Below, in pieces: positions 43,965-52,584 of a stretch of 64,000 nucleotides of DNA. Each line of letters opens with the position of its first letter. Within the stretch, counting starts at the first letter, position 1. Source of the DNA: DASUPK01 sp963819715. Its GTDB lineage: Bacteria; Actinomycetota; Thermoleophilia; Solirubrobacterales; 70-9. The DNA is taken from positions 248,001 to 312,000 of the forward strand of contig CAWFXE010000002.1 of assembly GCA_963819715.1 (NCBI GenBank). Reading direction: 5' to 3'. The notes below the pieces were generated by a model, which saw only the letters and a list, made by a program, of their open reading frames with translations, searched no databases and had not been told where the DNA came from. The position numbers and the translations under genes are program-made.

Positions 43965-44606
43965 CTAGATCCACTCCAGGATCACTCCGAAGAGGAGTAT
44001 CGAAACCACGACGATGGCCGCCATCGCGCCGACGATCCGCAGCCGGGATCGGTTGTCGGGACGGTCGTAGACGTATCCGGTGATCAGGAAGAACCAGAGG
44101 TAGCCGAAGACGACGATCAGCGGGACGCAGGGGAAGTTCCACCACCAGTAGTCCCAGTGGAAATAGCCGGTCCCGTGGAGCAGGACCTCGACGAAGGTGG
44201 CAAAGAGGGAGAACCCGAGGCCGATCGCCAGCCGGTTCGGCATCCCGAGCAACTTGGCCCGGGGGTCAGGGGGGAGGGACTTCGCGTAGATCACCCCCGA
44301 GATAGCGAACATCAGCGAGATCTCGATCGTCAGCCCGATCAGGATCAGGTATGCCGTGTCGCCGGTGACCGTCCACAGGGCGGCTCGGTGGGAGAAATGA
44401 AGGATGAGCGAGTTGGCGATCTCGTTGATCCAGTCGGCGAGCCAAAAGGCCACACCTGCGAGGACGATGTCCCAGCGGCGGCGCTCGACCTCCACCGCGT
44501 AGACATAGATCACCAGCGTCAGCAGGGTGACGACGTACCACTTGAATTGGTGCTCGTCGCGCAGCAGATGCTGCGCCTGCACCGTGAAGTCGGTCACCGC
44601 GAGCAT
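43965..44606 (-). CDS. Polytopic membrane protein, unknown
   Basis: 213 residues with about six transmembrane helices, including 'WYVVTLLTLVIYVYAVEVERRRW', 'DTAYLILIGLTIEISLMFAISGVIY' and a very aromatic segment 'GYFHWDYWWWNFPCVPLIVV'. This overall arrangement recalls lycopene-cyclase or carotenoid-biosynthesis type membrane proteins, but I do not see a diagnostic motif. The start at 44606 shares a short divergent promoter region with the next gene. Confidence 0.6.
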   Translation of the reverse strand: MLAVTDFTVQAQHLLRDEHQFKWYVVTLLTLVIYVYAVEVERRRWDIVLAGVAFWLADWINEIANSLILHFSHRAALWTVTGDTAYLILIGLTIEISLMFAISGVIYAKSLPPDPRAKLLGMPNRLAIGLGFSLFATFVEVLLHGTGYFHWDYWWWNFPCVPLIVVFGYLWFFLITGYVYDRPDNRSRLRIVGAMAAIVVVSILLFGVILEWI

Positions 44607-44619
44607 GGCAGCGCCGGCG

Positions 44620-44633
44620 ACTCTATTTAGGAT
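44620..44633. promoter_or_regulatory. Divergent promoters between two membrane protein genes
   Basis: Plus strand TAGGAT (44628-44633) lies 6 nt before the GTG at 44640. Minus strand TAGAGT (44620-44625 on the plus strand) lies 13 nt before the ATG at 44606. The hexamers are 2 nt apart, so the two polymerase sites overlap. Confidence 0.5.
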
Positions 44634-44639
44634 CGCCGC

Positions 44640-45413
44640 GTGCGGACGCGCGATGAGAAGCACGGCAGGCTCTCCGCGGGACCGGTCGTGCGCGAGGTCA
44701 TCGCCTCGTACCGGAGCCACTGGCTCTTCCTGATCGGTGCGGCGATGGTCGTGCTCCTCCCCCAGGCGCTAGCCGATGGCTTCCTCGATCACCTGCAGGT
44801 CGAGGGGCTCCACAACGCCCGTGACGTGGCGATCCTGGCCGCCGCTCCCCTCACCGTCGTCGTCAACCTCGGAGGACAGGCCTTCTACGCCGGGCTGACC
44901 GCAGCCGCCGTGATCGAGTGGCGGGAGCACCGGCCGCTGCCGAACCTCCGCGCCCTACTGCGGGCGGTCCCGATCAAACGGCTCATCCTCCTGGACCTGG
45001 TGCTCGCCCTCGGCGCCGCCGTGGGGCTCGTATTCCTGATCATCCCGGGCCTGGTCTGGCTCGCCTGGTTCAGCCTCTCCCCGGCGATCGTCAAGTTCGA
45101 GCACCGGGATGTCTGGGGCTCGCTGCGGCGGAGCCGGGAGATCGTCCGGGGGAACTTCTGGCCGGTGATGTGGATGGTCGTCGGGACGATCATCGTCACC
45201 GAGCTCCTGGTCGAGGCGGTCAGCGTCCCGCTCGGAAGCGACGCCCTCATCGCCCTCGTCGATCTGATCGCCGACGGCCTGCTGCAGCCGATCGAGGGTC
45301 TGGTGATCGTGGTGGTCGCTCTGAACCTCCTCGAGCTGCGCGGGGAGCTTCCCGATCGCTCCGAGCTGACGCGCTCGGTCGGCGACACCGATGTCCCTGA
45401 CGACCGGTCCTGA
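44640..45413 (+). CDS. YciC/DUF975-like multi-pass membrane protein
   Basis: 257 residues with six hydrophobic segments. 'VLALGAAVGLVFLIIPGLVWLAWFSLSPAIVKFEHRDVWGSLRRSREIVRGNFWPV' matches the family of six-helix membrane proteins with the 'IPGL...W...PAI..E...G..AL.RS..L..G.WW' pattern (YciC, glycerophosphodiester phosphodiesterase membrane domain). Function unknown. The GTG is 6 nt from TAGGAT. A 12-bp hairpin follows the stop. Confidence 0.65.
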   Translation: MRTRDEKHGRLSAGPVVREVIASYRSHWLFLIGAAMVVLLPQALADGFLDHLQVEGLHNARDVAILAAAPLTVVVNLGGQAFYAGLTAAAVIEWREHRPLPNLRALLRAVPIKRLILLDLVLALGAAVGLVFLIIPGLVWLAWFSLSPAIVKFEHRDVWGSLRRSREIVRGNFWPVMWMVVGTIIVTELLVEAVSVPLGSDALIALVDLIADGLLQPIEGLVIVVVALNLLELRGELPDRSELTRSVGDTDVPDDRS

Positions 45414-45420
45414 GAAAGAA

Positions 45421-45448
45421 AACGGGCCGCCCCCTAGGGCGGCCCGTT
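45421..45448 (+). terminator. 12-bp hairpin after the YciC-like gene
   Basis: AACGGGCCGCCC (45421-45432) and GGGCGGCCCGTT (45437-45448) form a perfect stem with a CCTA loop, 8 nt after the stop codon. The flank before it is A-rich; the 3' flank lacks a long T-run. Confidence 0.65.
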
Positions 45449-45526
45449 CGTGAAACGGCGGGCCCGTGGTGGTTTCCTGCTCCCCTTGGCGCATTGCAGT
45501 CTGCCCGCCGCCGGGTGCCCGGTCAT

Positions 45527-45564
45527 CGGGAGGAACTCCGGGTTCGAGTCCGTAGTTCTCCCCG
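45527..45564. other. Long intergenic hairpin with a T-arm-like loop
   Basis: CGGGAGGAACT (45527-45537) pairs with AGTTCTCCCCG (45554-45564) except for one mismatch and one G-T; an inner CGG/CCG closes the loop GTTCGAGT. It resembles a tRNA T-arm sequence, but the 5-bp T-stem, acceptor and anticodon arm are absent. It may be a processed leader or a degenerate element. The remaining 45449-45731 holds no gene I can support. Confidence 0.4.
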
Positions 45565-45578
45565 CTTTCTGCAACAGA

Positions 45579-45604
45579 GAGGCCGGAGCAAAAGCTCCGG
45601 CCTC
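45579..45604. terminator. 11-bp perfect hairpin with AAAA loop
   Basis: GAGGCCGGAGC (45579-45589), AAAA, GCTCCGGCCTC (45594-45604). It lies in the 318-nt gap before WS/DGAT with two other hairpins. There is no flanking T-run; it may act as a terminator or as a stabilising stem. Confidence 0.5.
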
Positions 45605-45731
45605 CGGATCCCTGCTTCAGCTGTTCAGCGGGCGGTGGCTGCTGACTGCGCGTCGCAGTTCTTCATCTACCCGAAGATCAACCTGAAAAACAGGGCATGA
45701 CAGAAGCCGCCCCGCGCGCGATGATCCCCGC

Positions 45732-47051
45732 ATGAGTCCGGCGGCGAGAGAGCGGCTGAGCGTCGACGACGCGCAGATCCTGCGTCTCGAGTCTCAGGCG
45801 ATCAAGGGACACACCGGGAAGGTGCTGATCCTCGCCCCCGACTCCGACGGCAACTCCCTCTCGGTCCCGGCATTGCGCGAACGGGTGTCGCAACGGATGG
45901 GCGACTTCCCCCGCCTCGGCGAGAGGGTCGTGGAGCCGCGCCTCGGGCTGGGGCGGCCGGCCTGGGTGGAGGCCGATGAGATCGACCTCGACTGGCATGT
46001 CGCCGAACCCGGACACGCGGACCCACTCTCCGACGAGGAACTCCGGGCCGCGGTCGGCGACCTGCTCTCCGAGCGCCTCGACCGCACCCGGCCCCTGTGG
46101 CGGCTCGACTGCCTGCCGCTGACGGGGCACCGGGTGGCGATCGTCGGGCGCATTCACCATGCGATGGCTGACGGCGTCGGCGCGATCAAGCTCGCGGCGG
46201 GGCTGCTCTGGGACCTCGACGTTCAGACCCCCACCCCGCATGCCGGCGCCAGGCCGCCCGCGAAGGCGGGGTCGGCGCCGGCCAAGCCGGCCGCTGGCGC
46301 GGCGGAGGAGCGGATCCTCGTCCGGCTGCCGTCCGCCCTCTGGCGCGAGCTGCGGCCGGGGCGGGACACGACACTCGATCAGCACATCGGCCCGGGGCGC
46401 GAGGTCGCCTGGAGCACGTTCCCCCTCGAGCGGCTGAAGCGGATCGGCCACAGCGCCCCCGAGGGCGCCACCGTGAACGACGTCGTCCTCGCCGTCGTGG
46501 CTGGAGCGCTTCGCCGCTGGCTGCCGACAGCGGGCGGCAAGGCCCAGGACGTTCGCGTCCAGTGTCCCGTGTGCCTGCACGCCCGTGAGGAGGAGAAGGG
46601 GGAGCTCGGCAACCGCGACTCCTTCATGAACGTGGACCTGCCGATCGCCGAGCCGGACCCCCAGGAGCGGCTGCGCTTGATCAACTCCGAGACGAGCGAG
46701 AGAAAGCTCGACCACGATGCCGACGCGCTTTACGCCTTCTTCCATGCTCTCAGCCGGTTCAAGCCCCTATATAAGGGGGTGACCAGGCTGACCGCGGGGC
46801 CGCGCGAGTTCGCGCTCTCGGTTTCGAATGTGCCCGGACCCCGAGAGCGCGCCGTGATCCTCGGCCACGCAGTCGAGCAGTTCTGCTCCTTCGCCGAACC
46901 CGCCGATCGGCACGCCCTGCGGATCTCGGTCGTCTCCCTGGAGGGCGAGCTGGCCTTCGGCCTCTGCTCCGACCCCGATGCGATCTCGAACCTCGACGGC
47001 CTCCGCCGCACCCTGGCCGACTCGATCGCGGAGCTGGAAGGAGCGGTCTGA
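45732..47051 (+). CDS. Wax ester synthase/diacylglycerol acyltransferase (WS/DGAT)
   Basis: 439 residues. Acyl-CoA-dependent esterification of diacylglycerol or a fatty alcohol, giving storage lipid. The catalytic HHxxxDG motif is 'HHAMADGVG' at about residues 139-147; other family blocks are 'FPRLGERVV', 'LDRTRPLWRLDCLPL', 'GATVNDVVLAVVAGALRRWL' and 'ALSVSNVPGPRE'. The length is slightly shorter than the usual 450-470. The stop overlaps the LigD phosphoesterase start by one base. Confidence 0.88.
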   Translation: MSPAARERLSVDDAQILRLESQAIKGHTGKVLILAPDSDGNSLSVPALRERVSQRMGDFPRLGERVVEPRLGLGRPAWVEADEIDLDWHVAEPGHADPLSDEELRAAVGDLLSERLDRTRPLWRLDCLPLTGHRVAIVGRIHHAMADGVGAIKLAAGLLWDLDVQTPTPHAGARPPAKAGSAPAKPAAGAAEERILVRLPSALWRELRPGRDTTLDQHIGPGREVAWSTFPLERLKRIGHSAPEGATVNDVVLAVVAGALRRWLPTAGGKAQDVRVQCPVCLHAREEEKGELGNRDSFMNVDLPIAEPDPQERLRLINSETSERKLDHDADALYAFFHALSRFKPLYKGVTRLTAGPREFALSVSNVPGPRERAVILGHAVEQFCSFAEPADRHALRISVVSLEGELAFGLCSDPDAISNLDGLRRTLADSIAELEGAV

Positions 47052-47707
47052 TGCCGCGCTCCCTGAAGGAATACGAGCGCAAGCGCGACTTCTCGAAGAC
47101 CAGGGAGCCGAGCGGCGGGAAGAAGCCGAAGCGCAAGGCGAAGCGGAAGCACCCGCGCTTCGCCTTCCAGAAGCATTCCGCCACCTCTGAGCACTACGAC
47201 CTGCGGCTCGAGGTCGATGGCACCCTCGCCTCCTGGGCGGTCCCGAAGGGCCCCTCCCTCGACCCGCGCGACAAGCGGCTCGCGATGCGCACCGAGGACC
47301 ACCCCCTCGAGTACCTCGAGTGGGAGGGCGTGATCCCGGAGGGCTCCTACGGCGCGGGCCCGATGATCGTCTGGGACCGCGGCGTCTTCCAAAACATCTC
47401 CGAGACGAGGCGCGGCGAGCCCATGGAGCTGGAGGAGGCCCTGGAGAAGGGCGACGTGAAGCTGTTCATGCTCGGCGAGAAGATCAAGGGTGCCTACGCC
47501 TTGGTCCGCACCGGTCCCGCAGGCGACCGGGAGCAGTGGCTGCTGATCAAGAAGCGCGACGAGGGTGCCGACGCGCGTCGCAGGCCGACCTCGTCTCAAC
47601 CGGAGTCGGTGCTGAGCGGCCGCACGATCGAGCAGGTGCTCGAGGAGGAAGCCGAACCCGGCCAGTTCCCCAAGCACCGCGCCCGCCGGCGTTCCCGGCG
47701 GCGCTAG
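47051..47707 (+). CDS. ligD: LigD 3'-phosphoesterase domain protein
   Basis: 218 residues. The phosphoesterase module of bacterial LigD trims 3'-phosphates and ribonucleotides before end joining. Diagnostic blocks: 'FAFQKHSATSEHYDLRLEVDG' (His and Asp metal ligands), 'SWAVPKGPSLDP', 'EDHPLEYLEWEGVIPEGSYGAG'. The C-terminal tail is basic and adds a DNA-binding segment. Here it stands alone and is translated with WS/DGAT, an unrelated gene (TGATG overlap). The two other LigD modules are 24-26 kb away. Confidence 0.9.
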   Translation: MPRSLKEYERKRDFSKTREPSGGKKPKRKAKRKHPRFAFQKHSATSEHYDLRLEVDGTLASWAVPKGPSLDPRDKRLAMRTEDHPLEYLEWEGVIPEGSYGAGPMIVWDRGVFQNISETRRGEPMELEEALEKGDVKLFMLGEKIKGAYALVRTGPAGDREQWLLIKKRDEGADARRRPTSSQPESVLSGRTIEQVLEEEAEPGQFPKHRARRRSRRR

Positions 47708-47716
47708 TCTGGCCCC

Positions 47717-49180
47717 ATGGCCACCACGGCCGAAGCAAGGACGCTCCAGAACTTCATCGGCGGCTCGTTCGTCGACGCGACGGTCGCCGAGACGCTCGAG
47801 GACCGCGACCCGGCGACCGGCGGGCTCGCTGCGCGCATCCCGCTTTCAGGCGTCGCGGACGTCGACGCAGCTGTCGCCGCCGCCCGCAGCGCCCAGCCCG
47901 CCTGGCGAGGAGTTCCGCCCCAGGAACGGGCCCGCGCGGTCCTCGCTCTCCGCGACGCGCTGCTGCAACACCGCCAGGAACTCAGCGCGCTGGTCACGGC
48001 CGACATGGGCAAGACGCTGGCGGACGCCAACGGCGAGGTGGGACGAGGGATCGAATCGGTCGAGTCCGCCGCAGCGATTCCACATCTGCTGAAGGGCGAG
48101 AACCTGGAGGGCGTCGCCTCCGGCCTCGACGTCGAGATGGTCCGCCAGCCGGTCGGCGTGGTCGCGGCGATCACCCCCTTCAACTTCCCGGCGATGATCC
48201 CGCTCTGGTTCCTGCCCTACGCGGTCGCCTGCGGCAACGCCTTCATCCTCAAGCCCTCGGAGCGAGACCCGCGACCCTCCCAGCTGATCTGCCAGCTGAT
48301 CGAGGAGGGGGAGATCTTCCCGCCCGGCATCGTCAACCTCGTGCACGGGGGCCGCGCCGCGGTCGAGGCGATCCTCGACCATGAGAGCGTCGACGCCGTC
48401 TCGTTCGTCGGGCAGGCGAGCACGGCCCGCCTGATCGCGACCCGCTCGGCGGAGACCGGCAAGCGGGTGCAGGCACTGGGTGGCGCCAAGAACTCGATGA
48501 TCGTCGCCGAGGACGCCGACCTGGCGGCGTCCGTGCCGGCAATCATGGGATCGGCCTTCGGCGCGGCGGGCCAGCGCTGCCTCGCCGGGTCCGTCTGCGT
48601 GATCGTCGGCGACGAAAGCAGGCAGAACGAGGTCCGGGCGGAGCTCAAGCACGCCGCGGAGGAGCTCGCCACCGGCGCCGGCGCCGACCCGGAGACCGAC
48701 GTCTGCCCGATGGTCTCGCCGGAGGCCCGCGAGCGGGCGGAGAGTGCAGTGGCGGCCGCCGAGGCCGCCGGCTCCACCGTCGTGCTCGACGGCCGCATCG
48801 GCGGCGGCGACGCCGGCGCGATGCTCGGCCCGACCATGGTGGAGGTCACCGACCGTGAGTCGGAGCTCGCGCGCGAGGAGATCTTCGGCCCGGTCCTGGC
48901 GCTCGTCAGCGTCCCGGATCTGGACTCAGCGATCGAGTTCGCCAACGGCTCTCGGTACGGCAACGCCGGATCGATCTTCACGACCTCGGGCGCGACAGCT
49001 CGCGCCTACCGCTGGGGAATCGAGGCCGGGATGCTCGGCGTGAACATCGGCGTCCCGGCGCCGGTGGCCTGGTTCCCCTTCTCCGGCTGGAAGGACTCGA
49101 TCGACGGCGACCTGCACGCCAACGGCCCCGACGCGGTCGACTTCTACACGCGCAAGAAGGTCGTCACGAGTCGGTGGTAA
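47717..49180 (+). CDS. mmsA: CoA-acylating methylmalonate-semialdehyde dehydrogenase
   Basis: 487 residues of the aldehyde dehydrogenase superfamily. It has 'VVAAITPFNFPAMIPLWFLPYA', 'LGGAKNSMIVAEDADL', catalytic Cys in 'GQRCLAGSV', 'FGPVLAL' and the MmsA-type C-terminus 'PVAWFPFSGWKDSIDGDLHANG'. It converts methylmalonate semialdehyde to propionyl-CoA in valine and inositol breakdown. The ATG is leaderless by sequence (TAGTCT, 6 nt). It is 9 nt downstream of the LigD phosphoesterase. Confidence 0.92.
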   Translation: MATTAEARTLQNFIGGSFVDATVAETLEDRDPATGGLAARIPLSGVADVDAAVAAARSAQPAWRGVPPQERARAVLALRDALLQHRQELSALVTADMGKTLADANGEVGRGIESVESAAAIPHLLKGENLEGVASGLDVEMVRQPVGVVAAITPFNFPAMIPLWFLPYAVACGNAFILKPSERDPRPSQLICQLIEEGEIFPPGIVNLVHGGRAAVEAILDHESVDAVSFVGQASTARLIATRSAETGKRVQALGGAKNSMIVAEDADLAASVPAIMGSAFGAAGQRCLAGSVCVIVGDESRQNEVRAELKHAAEELATGAGADPETDVCPMVSPEARERAESAVAAAEAAGSTVVLDGRIGGGDAGAMLGPTMVEVTDRESELAREEIFGPVLALVSVPDLDSAIEFANGSRYGNAGSIFTTSGATARAYRWGIEAGMLGVNIGVPAPVAWFPFSGWKDSIDGDLHANGPDAVDFYTRKKVVTSRW

Positions 49181-49181
49181 C

Positions 49182-50726
49182 TCACCAGGAGTCGACGGTT
49201 CGGCCGCTCGGCTCCGGGGTCCCGGCCGCGGCGAGGGTGAGGGCGATCGTCGCCCGGGTATCTGCCGGATCGATGACGTCGTCGATCTCGAAGATCTGAG
49301 CGGCGTTCAGCGCCTTGGCGTGCTCGTGCATCTGCGCCGTCAGGTCGCGGACGCGCTGCTCGCGCTCGCCCTCATCCTCAATCGCCTCGAGGTCCTTGCG
49401 CATGGCCAGTCGCACAGCTCCTTCGAGCCCCATGGGGCCGAGGGTCGCATCGGGCCACGCCACGGTCAAAAGCGGCTCGTGCAGGCTGCCGAACGCCATC
49501 GCCTGGGCGCCGAGGCCGTATCCGCGGCGCAGGATGATGGAGATGGTGGGGACCGTCAGTGCGGCGCCCGCGATCAGCATCCGGCAGCAGTGCCGGACGA
49601 GCGCGTCCCGCTCGGCCTCCGGCCCGACCATGTAACCCGGCGTGTCGATCAGCGAGATCGCCGGCAGTCCGAACGCGTCGCAGAGCTGCATGAAGTGCGT
49701 TGCCTTGTCCGCGGCCGCGCCGGTGACGACACCGGCCTGGTGCACGGTGTTGTTCGCGATGACGCCGGCGGGGCGACCCTCGATGCGGACCAGCGCCGTG
49801 ACGAGCTCGGGTGCGAACGCCTCCCGCAGCACCGTCACGGATCGCTCGTCGGCGATCGTGCCGACGATCGGGATGACGTCGTAGGCGCGGCGGGAGCTCT
49901 CCGGCACCGCGTCGCGGAGCTCTCCCTGGTCGACGGCCGACCACTCATCGACGGGACCGCGGAAATAGCCGAGCAGGCCCCGGGCTGCCGCCACCGCCTC
50001 CCGCTCGTCCTCGACGACGAGGTCGAGCACGCCGTTGGGCGCCTGCATCTCGACCGGGCCGACTTCATCGGGTAGGACGTCGCCGAGGCCGCCGCCCGCG
50101 ATCATCGCCGGCCCGGCCATCCCGAGCGATGAGTTCCTCGTCGCGACGATCAGGTCCGAGCACCCCGCGATCACCGCGTTGCCGGCGAAGCAGTTGCCGG
50201 CGACGATGGAGATCCTCGGAACCCGGCCCGAGAGCCTGGCCCAGAGGGCGAAGGCCCTCACCTGAAGTGCGCTGACGACGGGATGGTCTGTGTCGCCCGG
50301 CCGGCCCCCACCGCCCTCCGCGAAGAACACCACCGGCAGGCCCATTCGTTCGATCAGCTCGAACATCCGGTCCTTCTTGAAGTGTCCGGCGGTGCCCTGC
50401 GTGCCGGCGAGGACCGTGTAGTCGTATGCGAGCACGGCGGTTGGCTGGCCGTCGACGGTCGCTGTCCCGGCGACGAGCCCGTCGGCGGGAGTATTCGCGA
50501 TCAGGTCCTCGCGGCTGCGTCGCGTCCGCTGCTGGGCGATGGCATATCGCCCGTACTCAACCCACGATCCCCCGTCGATCAGGTCGGCGACGTTCTCGCG
50601 GGCGGTCCGGCCTCCGCGGTCGCGGCGCTTGGCGACGGCCTCTTCCCGGCCAGCGTCTTCGGTTAGCTCTCGCCGGCGCTGGAGCTCGGCGAGGTCGTCT
50701 CGCTCGTTGTCATTCTCCCGCGGCAT
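49182..50726 (-). CDS. Acyl-CoA carboxylase, carboxyltransferase (beta) subunit
   Basis: 514 residues with both crotonase-like halves of the propionyl/methylcrotonyl-CoA carboxyltransferase: 'GTQGTAGHFKKDRMFELIERMGLPVVFFAEGGGGRPG' and 'QLCDAFGLPAISLIDTPGYMVG', then 'RGYGLGAQAMAFG'. It moves a carboxyl group from carboxybiotin to an acyl-CoA. The biotin carboxylase subunit is not in the window. Propionyl-CoA from MmsA, convergent next door, could be a substrate (inference). Confidence 0.9.
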   Translation of the reverse strand: MPRENDNERDDLAELQRRRELTEDAGREEAVAKRRDRGGRTARENVADLIDGGSWVEYGRYAIAQQRTRRSREDLIANTPADGLVAGTATVDGQPTAVLAYDYTVLAGTQGTAGHFKKDRMFELIERMGLPVVFFAEGGGGRPGDTDHPVVSALQVRAFALWARLSGRVPRISIVAGNCFAGNAVIAGCSDLIVATRNSSLGMAGPAMIAGGGLGDVLPDEVGPVEMQAPNGVLDLVVEDEREAVAAARGLLGYFRGPVDEWSAVDQGELRDAVPESSRRAYDVIPIVGTIADERSVTVLREAFAPELVTALVRIEGRPAGVIANNTVHQAGVVTGAAADKATHFMQLCDAFGLPAISLIDTPGYMVGPEAERDALVRHCCRMLIAGAALTVPTISIILRRGYGLGAQAMAFGSLHEPLLTVAWPDATLGPMGLEGAVRLAMRKDLEAIEDEGEREQRVRDLTAQMHEHAKALNAAQIFEIDDVIDPADTRATIALTLAAAGTPEPSGRTVDSW

Positions 50727-50745
50727 CGCCGCAGGGTTTCTACAG

Positions 50746-51255
50746 CTAAGCCTGCCCGATCAGCACGCCGGTGATCGCAACGATCACTCCGCCCAGCGTC
50801 ACCTGGATCAGCGAGCTCCGGAGCGAGACGTCGAGGAACCGCTTGCGGATCCAGGCGATTCCGATCAGCTCGCAGCCGACGGTGGCCGAGGCGACCAGCA
50901 GCGCCGTGTGCAGGTCACTGATCAGGAAGGGCAGCGCGTGGAAGCTGCCGCCGAGGAAGGTCGCGCCACCTGTGATCAGCCCGCGGGACATGGAGCTGCC
51001 GCGCCCGGTGAGGGAGCCGTCGTCCGAGAGCGCCTCGGAGAGACCCATGCTGATCCCGGCCCCGAGCGCCGCCGCCAAGCCGACGAAGAGGGCGGCGTGC
51101 GAGCCGGCGAGGAAGGCGGTCGCGAAGATCGGCGCGAGCGTCGAAACCGTGCCGTCGATCAGGCCGATCAGGGCGGGCTGGACGCGCTGGAGCATGAACC
51201 GCTCCTCGTCCATCGGGCCCATCCTCCCCGCGAGCCTTGCGACCAATTCGCTCAT
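50746..51255 (-). CDS. VIT/CCC1-family iron/manganese transporter-like protein
   Basis: 169 residues from the ATG at 51255. It has five hydrophobic helices and the VIT pattern 'QPALIGLIDGTVSTLAPIFATAF' plus 'AALGAGISMGLSEALSDDG'. VIT1/CCC1 proteins take Fe2+ or Mn2+ out of the cytoplasm with proton exchange. The cytosolic metal-binding helix of plant VIT1 is shortened. It is divergent from the Fur gene across a 69-nt AT-rich region. A TATTAT hexamer lies 6 nt before the ATG. Confidence 0.8.
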   Translation of the reverse strand: MSELVARLAGRMGPMDEERFMLQRVQPALIGLIDGTVSTLAPIFATAFLAGSHAALFVGLAAALGAGISMGLSEALSDDGSLTGRGSSMSRGLITGGATFLGGSFHALPFLISDLHTALLVASATVGCELIGIAWIRKRFLDVSLRSSLIQVTLGGVIVAITGVLIGQA

Positions 51256-51261
51256 GCCGTC

Positions 51262-51315
51262 ATAATACAAGGAAATTAAGATAAGGATTACCTAACATGT
51301 ACGATTCAATTAGGT
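51262..51315. promoter_or_regulatory. Divergent VIT/fur promoter with candidate Fur or DtxR box
   Basis: Minus strand TATTAT (51262-51267) serves the VIT-like gene. AT-rich TTAAGATAAGGATTACCTAA (51276-51295) resembles an iron box (Fur or DtxR/IdeR type), and ACCTAA (51290-51295) is repeated inverted as TTAGGT (51310-51315). A plus-strand TACGAT (51300-51305) is a possible -10 for the regulator. Confidence 0.5.
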
Positions 51316-51324
51316 GACCCATAG

Positions 51325-51771
51325 ATGACCACTCACGACCACATCCCGCCCCGCGACGACGCCGAGCTCACCGAGCTCCTTCGAGAGCGCGGCCTGCGCG
51401 CCACCTCCCAGCGCGTCGTCATGCACCGCCTCGTCCGGGACCGGGCCCGCCACGTCAGCGCGGAGGAGCTCCTCTCCGAAGCCGGCGAGAAGCTCCCCGG
51501 CGTCTCCCTTCCCACCGTCTACGCGACGCTCGAGCTCTTCGAGCAGCTCGGCATCGTGCGGCGGGTCAACGGCGGCGGAGGCACGCTGCTCTGGGACACC
51601 CGGGCCGACGCCCACCATCACATGATCTGCCGGAAGTGCGGCAGGATCGAGGACATGGAGACGCCGCTCGACCTCGAGGGCGCTCGCCGGTCGGCCGCCC
51701 GCTCCGGTTTTCAACCGGACCGAGCGGAGGTCGTCGTCAGCGGCCTCTGCGCCAGCTGCGCCCGGGCCTAA
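51325..51771 (+). CDS. Fur family ferric uptake/peroxide regulator
   Basis: 148 residues: N-terminal winged helix ('LRERGLRATSQRVVMHRLV', 'GVSLPTVYATLELFEQLGIVRRV'), a His-rich hinge 'TRADAHHHMICRKCGRIEDM' with metal ligands, and two CxxC motifs ('CRKCG' and 'CASCA') for structural zinc. It is a metal-dependent repressor; its target next door is an iron/manganese transporter-like gene. Its 3' end overlaps the VOC gene by 4 nt. Which metal or peroxide it senses cannot be read from the sequence. Confidence 0.9.
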   Translation: MTTHDHIPPRDDAELTELLRERGLRATSQRVVMHRLVRDRARHVSAEELLSEAGEKLPGVSLPTVYATLELFEQLGIVRRVNGGGGTLLWDTRADAHHHMICRKCGRIEDMETPLDLEGARRSAARSGFQPDRAEVVVSGLCASCARA

Positions 51772-52571
51772 CGAGGCTCGGGGAAGTTCGCCTGAATGAT
51801 CGAGAAGACGGCGCCCTGCGGATCGAACAACGTGGCGATCCGACCGGAGGGCACGTCCTGCGGCCCAAAGACGAGCCTTCCGCCCGCGCCCTTCGTCTTC
51901 TCGACCGCCTCGTCGGCGTCGTCGACCGCCAGATAGACCTGCCAGTGCGCCGGGGCGTCGGAGGGCATCTCGCTGCCCATCTCCATCAATCCGGCGATGC
52001 CCTCCGGCCAGCGCTGGCCCTCGACCTGAAAGGACCAGATGTAGCCAAGCGCGCCCTCGGGATGGGTGGCCAGCCAGCCGAAGACCTTTCCGTAGAAGTT
52101 CTTCGCCACGTCCACCTCGCGGGTCAGCAGGTTGCTCCAGTTCCAGGTGCCGGACTCGTTGACGAGTTGCGCGCCGGGATGATTCTGCTGCTGGACGATC
52201 CCGATGAACGCTCCCTGCGGGTCACGCAGCATCGCGACACGCCCTGAGTCATTCGGCAGATCGGCCGGGCCGAAGAAGACCGTGCCGCCCGCGTCCTTGG
52301 CGCTCTCCGCGATCGCGTCGGCGTCCTCGACCCTGATGTAGCTCGCCCAGGCCGAGTGCCCCTCGTCCGACTGGACCGGGCCGATACCCGCCACCATCTT
52401 GCCGTCCTTCATGGAGAAGCCGTAGCCGCCGGTCTCGTCGGGATCCCCGGGCGCGGCCTGGTACTCGACGCCGAGCAGGTCCTCGTAGAAGGACTTCGCC
52501 GCCTCGACATCCGTGGTCGCCAGATCCACCCAGCTGAACTCGCCCGGTGTGTACTCGTTGCGCTCGCTCAT
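51768..52571 (-). CDS. VOC family protein (two glyoxalase-like domains)
   Basis: 267 residues in two fused VOC modules (about 10-130 and 140-265), each starting with 'FSWVDLATTDVEAAKSFYEDLLG' or 'WNWSNLLTREVDVAKNFYGKVFGW' and closing with 'DPQGAFIGIVQQ' or 'DPQGAVFSIIQA'. Glyoxalase/bleomycin-resistance/dioxygenase fold; metal ligands of the class are only partly kept. It is possibly a hydroxylase-like or lyase activity or a binding protein. An AAGGAGA ribosome site precedes the ATG. Confidence 0.85.
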   Translation of the reverse strand: MSERNEYTPGEFSWVDLATTDVEAAKSFYEDLLGVEYQAAPGDPDETGGYGFSMKDGKMVAGIGPVQSDEGHSAWASYIRVEDADAIAESAKDAGGTVFFGPADLPNDSGRVAMLRDPQGAFIGIVQQQNHPGAQLVNESGTWNWSNLLTREVDVAKNFYGKVFGWLATHPEGALGYIWSFQVEGQRWPEGIAGLMEMGSEMPSDAPAHWQVYLAVDDADEAVEKTKGAGGRLVFGPQDVPSGRIATLFDPQGAVFSIIQANFPEPR

Positions 52572-52584
52572 CCTCAGTCTCCTT

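Noticed and set aside
45520..45575. A tRNA gene suggested by GGTTCGAGTCC
   Set aside because: The 5-bp T-stem does not pair around that loop, and acceptor, D and anticodon arms cannot be built. It is part of a simple long hairpin.
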